This document shows, in pieces, positions 47,464 through 60,800 of a stretch of DNA of 64,000 nt. Both the position numbers and the translations under genes were made by a program. How positions within the stretch are numbered: position 1 is the stretch's first letter; every line of letters begins with the position of its first letter. The notes below the pieces were generated by a model. That model worked only from the letters and a program-made list of their open reading frames with translations, had not been told where the DNA came from and ran no database searches. This DNA comes from Rhyzopertha dominica (lineage: Eukaryota; Arthropoda; Insecta; Coleoptera; Bostrichidae): NCBI GenBank assembly GCA_025024175.1, contig QCXZ01000137.1:71486680-71550679 (forward strand). Reading direction: 5' to 3'.

Positions 47464-48423
47464 CTAATCATTGTACCAATCCAAAAACAACAAAGAAAAT
47501 GACATAACTAATAAAAAAAATAGTACCCACACCCTTAGCCCCGCGTTTCGCTGCATTGCTTGTTTTATCTGCTCGTTTGCATTTTTCATATTGTCAGTAG
47601 CAGACACAACTGCTGTGGCGATTCGTTCGATATCCTGATCTTGTTGTAACACTTTCTCAGTGAACAATTCCTGAAGCTCTGCAATATGTACGACTTTATT
47701 TTCAATTTGCTTTACCTCATCTGATAAACTATTTAACTCGTTATATAGAAATTCGTTTTCTGATTCAAACATTTGCATTTCTTCTGCTGTCAGATCACTG
47801 TCAACATCCTGAATTGGTGCAACAGGTGGTGGGATAAGGTGCTTATTCTCTGGTAACCGGTCGTCTCTTGGAAATTCTAAATCAGATTTTGTTCGGGATG
47901 GAACATTTTCAATCAAGGCAGCAGGTTTAATACTTTTTTCTGCAGTTTCCAGCTTTGATATTTTGTGTGTTTCAATAACTCTCTTCACCCGCAATGCTTT
48001 TGCTTCAGTATAAATTTTAGAGACATCCTTTAAGTATTTTTCCAAGGATTCACCTACCACCGTGTAATGCTCTTGTAGCTGGGCATTTTTAGCATTAGCT
48101 TGAAATTCTTTCTTCAGGTTAGTTATCATCGAAGAACAAGTGCTTATAATGTGCTCAGCAGCTGCATCGATTTGTTCACGATCTATTTCAGACATCGTTT
48201 TGTTAGTCGAAAGATAATTTAACACATTCAAATAAGCAGCCTTATTTTCTTCCAGCAATTTCTTCAAGCTGGAGATTTGCTTTAAAATATCTTTGGCGCG
48301 GCTTAAATTTGTGTCTTTTCGTGTTTCCCTTAAGATATCGTTCTTTCCGCCTTTCAGACCTAAAGATTTGTTTGTTGTACGTACAGTTTTTACGCAGGCT
48401 TTGAACAAAATTGTAATATCCAT
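47464..48423 (-). CDS. Syx18: syntaxin-18 (Qa-SNARE)
   Basis: 319-residue single-exon SNARE of the ER, which drives fusion of Golgi-derived vesicles with the ER together with Sec20, Use1 and Sec22-type partners. The N-terminus 'MDITILFKACVKTVRTTNKS' matches the syntaxin-18 N domain. 'YLKDVSKIYTEAKALRVKRV' follows at about residues 129-148. The C-terminal part has 'LTAEEMQMFESENEFL' and then the SNARE motif with 'LQELFTEKVLQQDQDIERIA' (Q layer). The tail anchor 'VWVLFFLLVMSFSLLFLDW' leads to a four-residue lumenal end. Length agrees with animal orthologues. The gene is convergent with the flippase; 3' ends are about 0.75 kb apart. Confidence 0.96.
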   Translation of the reverse strand: MDITILFKACVKTVRTTNKSLGLKGGKNDILRETRKDTNLSRAKDILKQISSLKKLLEENKAAYLNVLNYLSTNKTMSEIDREQIDAAAEHIISTCSSMITNLKKEFQANAKNAQLQEHYTVVGESLEKYLKDVSKIYTEAKALRVKRVIETHKISKLETAEKSIKPAALIENVPSRTKSDLEFPRDDRLPENKHLIPPPVAPIQDVDSDLTAEEMQMFESENEFLYNELNSLSDEVKQIENKVVHIAELQELFTEKVLQQDQDIERIATAVVSATDNMKNANEQIKQAMQRNAGLRVWVLFFLLVMSFSLLFLDWYND

Positions 48424-51400
48424 TTTCGATGAACAGTTGCCTAAAACCAGAGAAAATACTTCGCATCAGTTTGGAAAAGCAAAGTGGAAATGTGTCAACA
48501 TACATGAAACACGAAACTTTGAGAATTAGATATTAAATTCGTCTGACGTGCTCAGTAGTTCCAATGTCTTGACGTTGAAGTTTGAGGTTAACAAGTAGGT
48601 CAAACAACCTTTCGTTACAGTGTTGTCAGTTATTTGTAATAGAAATAATTTCATTACGCATAACTCCATTAAGGATACTGAATAAACGATTCGAAAGCGT
48701 CCTTGTTTCTGCAGAGAGCAGTCTACAAAAACGAAGTGAAGAAAAATTATGTGCTTTGAACGGCCCACAACTAGCAAGGAGATGGATAAGTTGGTTTATT
48801 TATGCTTATTTTGTCCCCAGGAAACTACTATTAACAATATGACCCACGATAATATTAAAACGATAAATTAATAACAAAATATGTAAGATTTTCTATTTAA
48901 AGAAAGAAGTGTGCATTGCGCACTCGAAAATTTCAAATAAAGAAACAGAGGTAGAAATATTTTTATTCTAAGGTATGGTAGATCCTTACCGGGGCGAGAG
49001 TAAGTAATTTACAAGGTTGCATTTATTTCTAATTATTTAAGTTTAATTAAGTTCGGAATTCAATTTAGTAAACGTACATAACTTGAAAAATTTTCAGAGT
49101 TGCCAAATTTTAAAAGCTAAATAAATGTACTTACAGCATTTTAAAGTGGTGTTTATTTCATGATTCACTATGATAATAATGTGGACAATCAAAACGTATA
49201 CAGGGTGTCCCGCATTATGTGGGCAAACTCTCGGAAACTGAAAACTGGTGCAAACATAACATTATTTTACAGTAACTTTTTTTAAATAAAGCCGGCCTTC
49301 TGAGATATTGACTGTTAAACATGGGGGAAGAGAAACAGTTTTTCAAAAATATATCTTAGACTGATTGATATAATTTCATCAAATTTTGGCTATTATTATG
49401 GTAGAAGCCGTTAAAATGATACGCACATTTTGTTAATAAATGTTTTTGGGGGGCCGGGAGATGCCAACTCCCACATTTAACCCTTAACTTTAAAACGGTT
49501 AAGTATTTTTTTTAATGCGTTCTTTTAATCTTTGGGTCTTGTAAAAAAAGATACTCTTTGTTCATACGGCTAAAACTGACCCTTTTCGAGAAAATTGCTG
49601 TTGATTGTTACGTGATAAATAATAAAGCTGTGTTAGATGCCACTGATTCATTGACATTTTGACAAAAAATTTCAAAAATTCTGAAATAATAATAATGGAA
49701 TATTGATATAAACGAGTACGCTAGCATTATACTCATTTATGAATATTCCATTATTATTCAAGAGTCCCAAGATATATTTTTAACTGTAATACTCGTAATA
49801 AGCATATAATGGCCGTCATAAGAAAAAAGAAAGTTGAAGCTGTAACACGTATTAGAGCATTTGTAAGTATTAATTTATTTTGCAAGGGAGCGGCTAAAGT
49901 TTACTAAGGGAAAAACAAAGGTATTTTGTTCGTTAGAAACCTAATAATGGTATCAATAACCTGTACATACATCACTGACATTCTTTTTTCAATAAGAGCT
50001 TTTTGAAGATATAAAAAGTCAAATGCCCTCATACATTGCAGAATTGCTACCCACAACAGAATGTCATAATAACAGATTCTATAATCTTTATATATTTCAT
50101 CGAGGTTCCAGTACATCCCGTCAACCACCATTTGGGGACACCCAGAACAACGGAACAATCTGACAATGCTGTTTTAGCTACCTTGTGTTATTGTAGGTCT
50201 ATTAAAAGGCTGTTTGGTTGCATAACAACGAGGTGCAATTTTATACATTATTAATTTTTTTATGTAGGTAACCAGAAAAGTTAACGAAAAGGAAATTTTT
50301 TAAGAAATAACAGATAAATAATTGAAAAACAGTGCGTTAAGATAGAATATAATAATTTTAGAAATTGAGGTTTTATATTAATAATATATAACCTTGAAAT
50401 AATTCAGAATTACACTCTACAGCGTTGTCGTATCTAAACAAAATCATAGTAGGTATATCTAATGTCATAAAACAAAAATTTTGACATTCCAAGCTAACCT
50501 AGCTGTCCAAAACACGTATTTGTCATCCAGCCGCCATTTTTGACAGCATTCTGAATAGGCTAACTGTCTGGCGAGGTTTGTTAAATTGTCGTTTTATGCG
50601 GAGTTCAATTAATGTTATATATTGGTTATGCAAGGAATGTGGAACTTACCACAATTTATTCTATTGTTCACATACATGCAGTTAAAAATAAACGATATCA
50701 TTGTTCCTGCTTTTTACGTTTTTTATACGTTTGGTCATTTAGAATCGCGCAAAAAACTTTTTTGCGATATCTTACGTACATTTTTTGTTTACTCATGTTA
50801 CCTGATGTATGCATGCGCGGAAAATTTTTCGAGGGAGTGTGAAATACATATTTTAATATTACTACCTACTTTTTTTATTAAACTGTATCTAGGTATAGTG
50901 CTGTTTATTTTGTTTCTATAGGTCTTCGTTGATTGTAATGCTAATATACATATAATGAACCAAAGTCGAAATTTTAAGTTAATATGAAATGCTCTTTTTC
51001 AGAAAAAGTAAAATTTATTTTTTTCTTTGAGGATTCCTTTCATGTTTATATATTAATTTAATGAATGTTATTTGAATATAAATAAAATAGATCCGCGCAT
51101 TTTTTTATGTAAAAATAGGCACTTTTTTTAAGGAGGAAGAATTATTTTTCTTGGTCTTCATCATATTAAATCTAGCGACTTTTAGCAGCTTATAATCGGC
51201 AACCTTGAACCATAGTGCGCTGCGCTGCTTGTTTCTGTTCGTCGGTAGATCCGCACCCGAATAGGATAAGGTCGATCCACATTTTGCTCAGTCGGTGTCC
51301 GTACGGCGTGGTGCGTGTAAAAAATGTGGTCGTGCTGCCAATAAACACGCAAATCAAGTATTTCCAGTGATTCAGACCGGGTAGATACCGGAAATCATTC

Positions 51401-51436
51401 GTATAAGTATTTAACGCCTGTTGCTTAATTAACAAT
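48424..51436. other. intergenic region between syntaxin-18 and Gdh
   Basis: These two genes are divergent, so both promoters should lie here. It contains a TATACAGGGT element terminus at 49197-49206, a long AT-rich hairpin at 49688-49758, and a - strand open frame 51190-51507 that overlaps the Gdh start. No gene is supported. Confidence 0.5.
49688..49758. repeat. inverted repeat with about 31-bp arms
   Basis: AATAATAATGGAATATT... at the left pairs with ...AATATTCCATTATTATT at the right, continuing inward through ATAAACGAGTA / TACTCATTTAT with few mismatches and a loop of about 9 bp. Confidence 0.75.
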
Positions 51437-51869
51437 ATGTTTAACCTAAGGGCCGCCTCAAAAAGCCTTGCACCCCTCAAAGGTGCTTCCAACATCGAAA
51501 TTAGCACATTATATAAAATACTACCTTCCGTACTACAGTCTCGTACTTACGCCGATCACAAGATCCCAGACAGGTTGAAAGATGTGCCTGATCACCCAAA
51601 CCCACGTTTCTTTGACATGGTCGAGTACTTCTTCCATAGAGCGTGCATGCTCGTGGAAGATAAGCTGGTTGAGGATTTAGCTAATGTGAAGGGTTCTAGA
51701 CTCACGTTGGAACAGAGAAAGCATAAAGTCAAGGGAATTTTGACGCTGATGGAACAATGTGATCACATAATTGAAATTGCCTTTCCAATTAAGAGGGATA
51801 ATGGAGAGTATGAGATAATTAAGGGATACAGGGCCCAGCATAGTACTCACAGAACACCTTGCAAGGGAG
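51437..51869 (+). CDS. Gdh: Gdh coding exon 1
   Basis: Presequence and N-terminal domain up to '[15 protein letters not shown]'; donor GGAG|GTAAGA. Confidence 0.95.
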
Positions 51870-54800
51870 GTAAGAATCAGCTTGATAATGTGTAGAGCAA
51901 TGAAGGAATTCTAAGCATTTAATAGCAGCAATGAAAAATGGGTATATATTGTTGCTCGATTTGATTGACAATAGATTAAGATTGGAACAGCTGTGCTCTA
52001 TTTTTAACCATTTGTATCGTAAAATTGTTGGCACACAAAACTGTTTTCAAAATAGTCAACTGCAGTTTTTTGGGTGTCTTATAAAACATGTTTTTTTTCG
52101 CAAACAACGTTTGCAGAACGCAGGACGATATTGCCACACCAATTAAAATTTAGCAATCAACAATCAGTGCAATCGGATGGAATAACAAACGAAATGGAAT
52201 TTGGGTCACTAAAGTCACGCCAGCACTAATATAGCTAGGCGCTTTGGAGTAAATATTATAGGAGACTGCGTTTTGAGTTATCGGAACGCATTTCACAGCG
52301 TAAAAATAAATTATGCGAACAATCACCATAAGCCTTTAAATCCAGTATAAATGTTCGAACAATGCCAGTTCCGGTACATATCGCATAAATTCGTATACCT
52401 AGATCATTGGCACAAGCGTTTTGGAAATATCTCGCCGCAGTAGATAAGTCTTGTCATTGACTGTTGAGTTAATTAATGATTCAATTATTTGATCCGGGTT
52501 CATTGTCAAGGCTGTGCGAAATAGTTCATTATAAGATTAACAAATGCCTTGGACAACTCATTAGCGAGTGAAACGCTGAATAATGAGGGAAAGGTATGGT
52601 CAGCTGAGCACTAGCATGGCTTATCTTGGCAACCCACACGATAATCCTTGTAATAATTTTAAAGCTAGCACTTTTCTGGCAAAACTTTGTTAGCGAGTTG
52701 GATCTTAAAGTGTTGGGCGAAGCTTGGCGAGTGGCGACTATAAATTTCAATTTTAATTTGATATCATAATGTAGTATAGGTATTTTACTGTAGGTAGCAG
52801 TAGTAGCGATGAATTCAGTTTCACAAAATATAGGTAAACTAGTATTATAGCTAGTTTTCGTAATTTAATACTTTGTTTTCTCGTTAGGCATGTGTCCAGT
52901 CAGATCTGTAGATTTGACACCCCTAAGTAATTTTTCAAAGAATATTTAAAAATAAAAGTATATCTTAGTAGGCCGGCGAATTTAATTATAAGAATACATC
53001 AGGGATATAAAATACGACGTGTCCTTCATGAAACCGTTGACAACAATATATTTAAAATAAATGTATTCACTTTCTTGGTTAATGTCATGTTATAAAAGAA
53101 CCCTTTTCTTCCCATTTTCATTTTACCCATGCTTATGAATGTGTTCTGTTTCAAGTTGCATAATATAAAATGTAGATAGCTATTAATAAATAGAAGACGG
53201 CATACCCCTACAAGAATCACCCGGTATTTATTAATATTATTGGAAATATGTACAAGTATAAATTAAATTTAACAGGTCCGAACATTTTTCCCAAAAACTA
53301 TCCATTGAATTGTTAACGTCTTTACGGAAACACTGTATATAACAGTTCAGTACACTACAATATCTACACNAATCTAATACTTCCAAGAATATACAAGTAT
53401 TAAGAAAAAACCTTTATATAGTGTAAAGCTACATCAAAAACACAGGCAGTTTTTGTTTTAAAATACAAGCTTGCAAAAATTAGAGAAATTTTTTTATCCC
53501 CTTCATGAAATAAGTACCTACCTAACAAGTTCAACTTACGTAACCGAATTGTCAGCTTTTAATGGTACAGTTTAGAAGACCAAGAAACAAGTTTTTTGAA
53601 TAGTACAAAATCATATGTAATAGTTGCATATACTGTTTTTTTAAACAATATAATTTTACCACCATAAGTGTAAACTCTTAATGATTATAATAATAATTAA
53701 ACTCAAAACAAGTGTTTGAGTCTATTTCAAAAGGCCACTGTGATAGTACGTAAAATTCTTCGTATTTTTCATTTAATTCATCTTTTTATATCATCATCTA
53801 GTTTGGCATAACAGTAAAGAAAGAAATAAGATACAGTAAACTCTCGTGATACCGCCAGCCTTTGTGCAGTATATAGTGTAATTCTTTTTCAGCTCGTTAA
53901 TTGTTATCAAATAGCTTTTTTTGAAGAAAATCCAACATTTCTAGCTAATTATTTTTTTTTGCATTTGCGAGAGCTACAAATAAAATTTTCTTTATAAAAT
54001 TGTGATCTGGATCGTCTTTTAGTTCTAAAATCACTGTAATATGTAATAGCTACCAGCCTCGTAAGAATATTTTCAACTTTCGTTTCTTTTCTTGTAACAT
54101 ACCATTTTCGTTCTTGTGGCTTGTGAATATTCTTCTTGCTTCCTACTTTTCTGGTGTACTTAACAATATTATTAGTAGAAAACGCTATGGCTTGCTAAAT
54201 ATTAGTGAATTCTAGTTTTATTTTCACATCTGCCTGTGTTTTGGTGTACCTCAATTTATTTTATGAATTTAGTGCACAAACAAAAAAAGACTATTCATGA
54301 AGCGATGAGACTACAGATCAATGGAATATTTAGAAGCGTTTTTGCGATGGTATACAGTCCTTGCCTATGTATAGTAGCTTCCTGCAAAACGGATTCTGTC
54401 GTTTTTTATAAAGTTATTAGTATATAAAAGTTTGGCGTAGGCGATTTTTTAAATTATATTATTGAAACGCATTAAATTTGATTCTGTTGTATTTAGTAAA
54501 AAGAGCTCTTAATGGCAATATCAGCATTCCAATAAATGGGATAATGTGTCAAAGATTTTTATCAAAGTATTTCTTAATTACTTCCAAAATTGAATATCTG
54601 ACCAATTTACTTTTTTGCAAGAAGAAAAATCAAAATACTTTTGAGAAACTAAGATTGTATAAGAACAGGTATAAAACATGTAGCGTTCGGTATAAAACGT
54701 CTGGCTGGGATTGTCACGAGTTTATGAATAAACACCATCAAGTAAATGGCCCTTGGCGATGTATGTGCACCGGGTAACACCTAGTGCTATTAATAAGAGC

Positions 54801-57800
54801 AATAAAGTCTCGTTTGCTGCAGAAACATGATTATCCAAGAGTTCACCTAAATAACCGCGAACAATGCGTTTAACTTGTATATTGTAGTTTTTGCGTTTAT
54901 TTGTTCATGCTGAAACTCTTATTTAATTGTACTGTTGCTATATTTAAAAGGTAGTAGCTGGAATTAAATTTGCACATGGCTTTTTCCAAGAATCGATAAA
55001 AGATTCACTGATCAATTAGCAGAAATATTTTTTATTCATGAAATTTCCTGCTCTCAAATATGTTGGCCAAGTACAATATTGCTTATGGAGATTGAGCTGT
55101 ATTTTTGGCCAATATACACCTAGTTCTATTGTTATGTTTTTCTTGGACTGAAGCCAAAACGTCGCTAGAAGTTTAATAACTGTAAAGTTGAGCGTGACTA
55201 ATATGATGACAGACTGAAAAAAGTTGTACTTGTTAAGCGATTTCTAGATATTTCTACCCATTTCTCCTTTTGACTATTATAGTAGAAGTAGGTGATAAAG
55301 TTTCTCATTTGGAGCTTTCGATGTTGTTACATAACGCATGCAAAAATTAGATAATCAAACATCAAGCTGATCATATGTAATTATTGGCAAATTTTTAGTA
55401 GTTTTAGTGGTGGTTTCAAATATGAGTATCATTCTAAGTGATATTTGTATACGTAATAATTAACACTGCTGGTTACAAGTAGGTAACTAGCAATTTATTT
55501 AATTACTCTGAAGGAAACCAGTAATTATTTTATGCTTTATGTTGCCACCTACATGTTTCCGTTATACTGTTCAGATTCACAAATGCCTCGAAAGCAAAGT
55601 ACAGAATTTAAAAAAATTACATTTTGCTTACTTTATTAAGTTTAAATTATTGTAATATTAACTTCGACTAAACGAATTGCTAAGTTTTCTTCTACCTCAC
55701 TCTGGAACTGCATGATGAATATCGTTGTTTTTAAGAAACATTTAAAGGACTACAACTTGTTTAAAAGTCATCTGGGTTTTGTAGATATTATAGATAGTAA
55801 CGTGGTAGTTACGGTCTAATACCCTAATAGCTGTTCTAGCTCAGTATATGACATGTAACTTATTAACGTTGCATGAGTAGAAAAACATATTATGTTTAAG
55901 AAATTGGTGCTTATTCAACACTATAACAAATTCGTTGTCAACTAAATCTTCGGACACTAATGTTATTCATGAGATATTTTAATCAGGGCGGCTATGAAAA
56001 CAAAACATAATATTGGAAATTAATGCGACACCGCTTCTGTCTGTTTTGCAGTTAATTTTGTTATGTGCACAATAATTAATGGCTCGAGGAAAAGCGTTGA
56101 GTATTGAGTTGCGTAATCTTATTGTAAAATTGCGTCTAGATGGTAAGAGTGGGCGAAAAATCGCAAAAGATCTCGATTTACCAGTGTCAAGTGTTGCTGA
56201 CATTATCAAAAAATATTCATCAAGCGGTTCTGTTGCAATTGGAAAAAGCACTGGACGAAAACGGATAATTAATGACAGAGATGTTCGAGTTTTAATTAGC
56301 ATCGCATAGGAAAATCGCCGGAGTAGTCTACGAGATTTAAATGCAATATGGTCAGAAAGAATAAAGAAAAGAGCTTCTACAGAGACTACTCGTAAATACC
56401 TCAGAAAGCGGGGCTATAAATTTTATAAAGTAAGTTTAAGAGGTAAGTCTCTTGTACTCAAAAAGTAAAATTATATTAATTATTCAACAGGCAAAAGAAA
56501 AACCACTGCTGACTATCCGCCAGAAACAAAATCGACTAAAATGGGCAAAACAAAGACAAAATTATGAACAAAGACAATGGAACAGCATCATTTTTAGTGA
56601 TGAGTCAAAATTTGATGTATGCGTCGGTGATATGCGAAAGAGAGTGATTCGTAACAAATCTGAAACTTACCACAAAGACTGTTTAAAACGGACTGTTAAG
56701 TTTCCTGCTAGTGTTATGATCTGGGGATGTATGTCTTCGAAAGGTGTTGGATCTTTGCATTTTATAGATGGTACTGTGAACGCCCAAAAATACATTGATA
56801 TATTGAGAACCAATTTACTCCCATCAGTAGAAATTTTAGTTGATGATGGCGAATGGACTTTTCAACAGGACGGCGCATCTTCGCATACCGCGAAGATTAC
56901 AAAACAATGGTTTCAAGACAACTCTATTAACGTTCTGGACTGGCCCTCCAGTAGCCCGGATCTTAATCCTATAGAGAATCTTTGGGCCATAATGAAAAGA
57001 AAGCTAAGAAAGGATCCCCAAAGAAATATTGAAGGTTTGAAACAAAAAATTTCGGAAATCTAGGAATCTATAACTGCAGAGGACCGTCAAAATCTGTTAA
57101 ATACAATGTCTGACCGAATAAGGGCAATAATTAAAGCCAAAGGGGATGTAACTCAATATGTAACAACGAATTTGTTATAGTGTTGAATAAGCACTAATTT
57201 TTTAAACATAATATGTTTTTCTACTCATGTATTTTCCAAAGAGTAAACCTGTATATAGTTGTATTTGATGATAGTAATATAAATTTGAAAAATATGTTCT
57301 ACATATCGTAAAAATTACTTACTCTTAAAAATATGAAGTGTCCGAACCTATAGTTGTTTGGGCTCGTATATCCTGGATTTCTTTGATTTCTTTAGGTACA
57401 TGACTAACCCAAAGTATATACTTATAACCTGTTATAATAGATTCGTTTGAGAAAAATTAAAAATAAAAATAATTTTGTCATTCGAGATGCATAATCTGGC
57501 GTTATTAAAGAAAACACATCATGGCTTCCAGATTTTAACACCACAAAAGTGGTGATTCTTGATTATCATAATACATTTATTTGTGTGTTTTATTTTATGG
57601 TTACAAAATATTAAATAATTATTCTTCATCTGTTAAGTGGTATGCTCTAGAATGATTGTTCTCCACCTAAGTTATGTAACACTTAGCACTTACGTGTAAC
57701 AAATACATCATCTACATTATCACAATATTGACATATTATGGCACGATAAAAGTTTGTCACGTTGTTAGCGTTGTTACTGCAGAAGCAATAAATTTATATA

Positions 57801-60800
57801 TGTCGTGAGACAATAAATAAGTGGTACTGATGACGAAAATAAATATTTGATAGAGTAGGTATTAAAACAGGCTAAAAGTACAATATTAAAAAAAATACTT
57901 TGAGATATGTCCTTCAAGTATTGCTAATTTGTTACAGGTATTCGATTTTCGATGGATGTAACGAGAGACGAGGTAAAGGCCTTGTCAGCCCTGATGACCT
58001 TCAAATGTGCATGCGTGGACGTGCCCTTCGGTGGAGGTAAAGCCGGTGTCAAAATCAACCCTAAGGATTATTCGGAACACGAATTAGAAAAGATCACTCG
58101 AAGATTTACACTCGAATTAGCGAAGAAAGGATTCATTGGTAAGTAATGCCTCTCATTAATGTTTTTTTCGCATGTAGTTTTGTTTCCAGTTTTACGATTT
58201 TGTTTTCTACATATGCGCTACTTAAGCACACGTATTAATTCGTTTCGTTTTAATCTTATCAGTGTTTGCTTTATTTCCGTAACCGAACTGAATAATAGTT
58301 GTTTCATATAGTCCGTATTCTGGCAGATTGGTTTCGGAATCAAGCTCTAAAATTTATATGTCCTCATTTAATTTGTGATTAATTGGGTTAATTGGCTTGT
58401 TTGAACACTTGTCCACAATAAAATATGTCATATAATTGATAAGTTGTGTTTATCAGTGTTCTAATGCAAGAGGTATGATCGCTATCAGTCAATGTCACAA
58501 GAAAGATTACATTTCATCCGTATCTAGACAAGTTATGTTACATGCATTTTGAAATTATTTCCTGGAATATTTCATACGCCTTCTACGTGACATAGTTCTG
58601 GTATATATAATTAAATTCGATGCACACTGAATTTGTTTTTAGTAAGCATGTTATATACAACAACCATAGTTATTTATTTTTATTATACATTGCAACATTG
58701 TTTTTGGAAAGTAGGTACTAATTATAACTTTATTTGTCAATCAATCTTGCTAGTTATGCTTGTTGCGGTTATTATCTGTTTTTAGATTGGCTGATATAAG
58801 CCATCGCGAGCTGTTGCTAAGTATCCATCGCAAAAATAAGTTCTAAACATATTTTCAAGCAGCCTTCAAGTAGTGCAGTTCTAATTTACGGTGTACAACA
58901 AAAACAAGCAAACATCAATTTAGAAACCGCTATATCAGCGTCATTGATATAAGAGCAAGGTGGTTCCTGCTATCCAAACTTTCGATGTCCTGTTACTAAT
59001 TGAATGGTTCATTGATTACGATTTACAGGATGTCAAAAACAGAATTTGCAACTAAAGTAAATTAAAGAGAAAATAAGTAGCATGAGCGTGGATGTTACAT
59101 TTAAAGCTATAAACAAAACTAGAAATCCTATCAGAATAATATGCATGCAGTTGATTGTTTTCTTTCCACATTTTAATATATTTAGGGCAAAATTTGACAT
59201 ATTTTATGTATTATCTTTTTAAAATGACCAAAGTCCAGTTAACGAAATAAAAGTACCGCTATAATTCTCTGGCGCATATCATCCATAGTGTCCGGTGGTA
59301 TCAAGTACATCCTGTTTTGTATCATTCCCTACGAAAAAAGTCAGATTGTGAGATCTAGCAACCTCGGTGGTTATGTAACGGGTTCTCCCCGACCAATCCA
59401 CGTATCTGGGTAAATTTCATTTAAAAATCTTCCAACTTCAGTTGCGTAATGCGCTAGATCCCTATCCTGGTTGTAGCCACATCAGTCGCCGAATATTGAC
59501 AGCAAATCTATTAAGCTGTTCTGAAGGAAATTTGGATACGTTTTACACGTCAAACTTTCATTTTAAACATGGGGCCAGTTAAATACATTTAAAGACTACT
59601 CATACTGGCTCCTAAAGGGTCTAATTTAATGTGGATTAGCCTCGTAGTAGCCTTGTTTATATATTCTCAATATGTGTACACAAGCGTAGTAATGTCTGTT
59701 AAGAGCGCCATTATTATGAAAGGCAGCTTCATCGGCAAAAATCACATGCTAAAAGAAGTCTCCTTCTCGATGTATTTTATTAACAGTCTACCGACAAAAA
59801 CTTAAATCTTTTTAGTTCTTGATGAATTTGTATACGAAACTGATGACATTTATGCGGTGTGTTTTATACGAGTTGAAAAGCTATATACACAAATTGCTAA
59901 CATTTTCCCTGTCTATAGTTAGTTTTGAGGAAGAATTAAATATACTCTAAGAACAGTAGCTAAAAACAATGGTTATAACCCATCGAGTACAGTAAAAAAC
60001 CTTTTCAAAAAAAATAAAAATTTACAAATACAAATATTTTACATCAGACTGAAACATAATTACAGAGTTATAAAATATTTCAGGCCTTTGTCCAACAAAA
60101 CTAGTAATACATTAAAAAGTTTAATATCCAACTACTTTGCATTAATAAAACCAGCCTAGGTAAAATATAACGTAATAACAAACCAAAATTTACTAATACA
60201 CAGCTTAGCCTGTCAATCTATTTATATAGGCCAGGTGAAGAAGTTTTGGCATAAGAATAAATGAACATAAAAAAGCGATGCATACAGTTATGGTTGAATT
60301 TTTTTAATTGGGTAGGGGGGTCAAAAGGCATATAATTGAAAAGTATATTTTTCCTGATTTCAAAAATGTACCACACTCCTACAATTTATTGCTTCTGAGT
60401 TGAGAAAAGTGTAAATACAATAATTGAGCCTGACAAAGAACGAAAAGAATGAAAATTGCCATTTTTCCTTGACTGGTGATAATTTTCGTATATTTTATAA
60501 ATTTGATCAATTTATTGCGAATCGGGCAACAAAAAGTAAAAAAGAAAAACATGCTTCCGTGAAAAATGGAGTATTTATTCAGATTTACATTAAAGAAGAT
60601 GCTTAAAATGTTCCCCATTTACTTCCTGACAGTAATGCAGCCTTGAGCAAAAGTATTTTGACGTTCTTTGTAGCATATTTAGAGGTAACTTCTAAATTTC
60701 TGCCCTAATTCATCCTTTTAAATTTTCTGCATTATGTGGCTGATCAGCAGAAATACGACTTATCGCATACCCCCACGGGAAAATATCAAGCGGCGTCAGA

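Noticed and set aside
53026..53220. 64-codon - strand frame in Gdh intron 1
   Set aside because: Low-complexity AT-rich composition and no homology.
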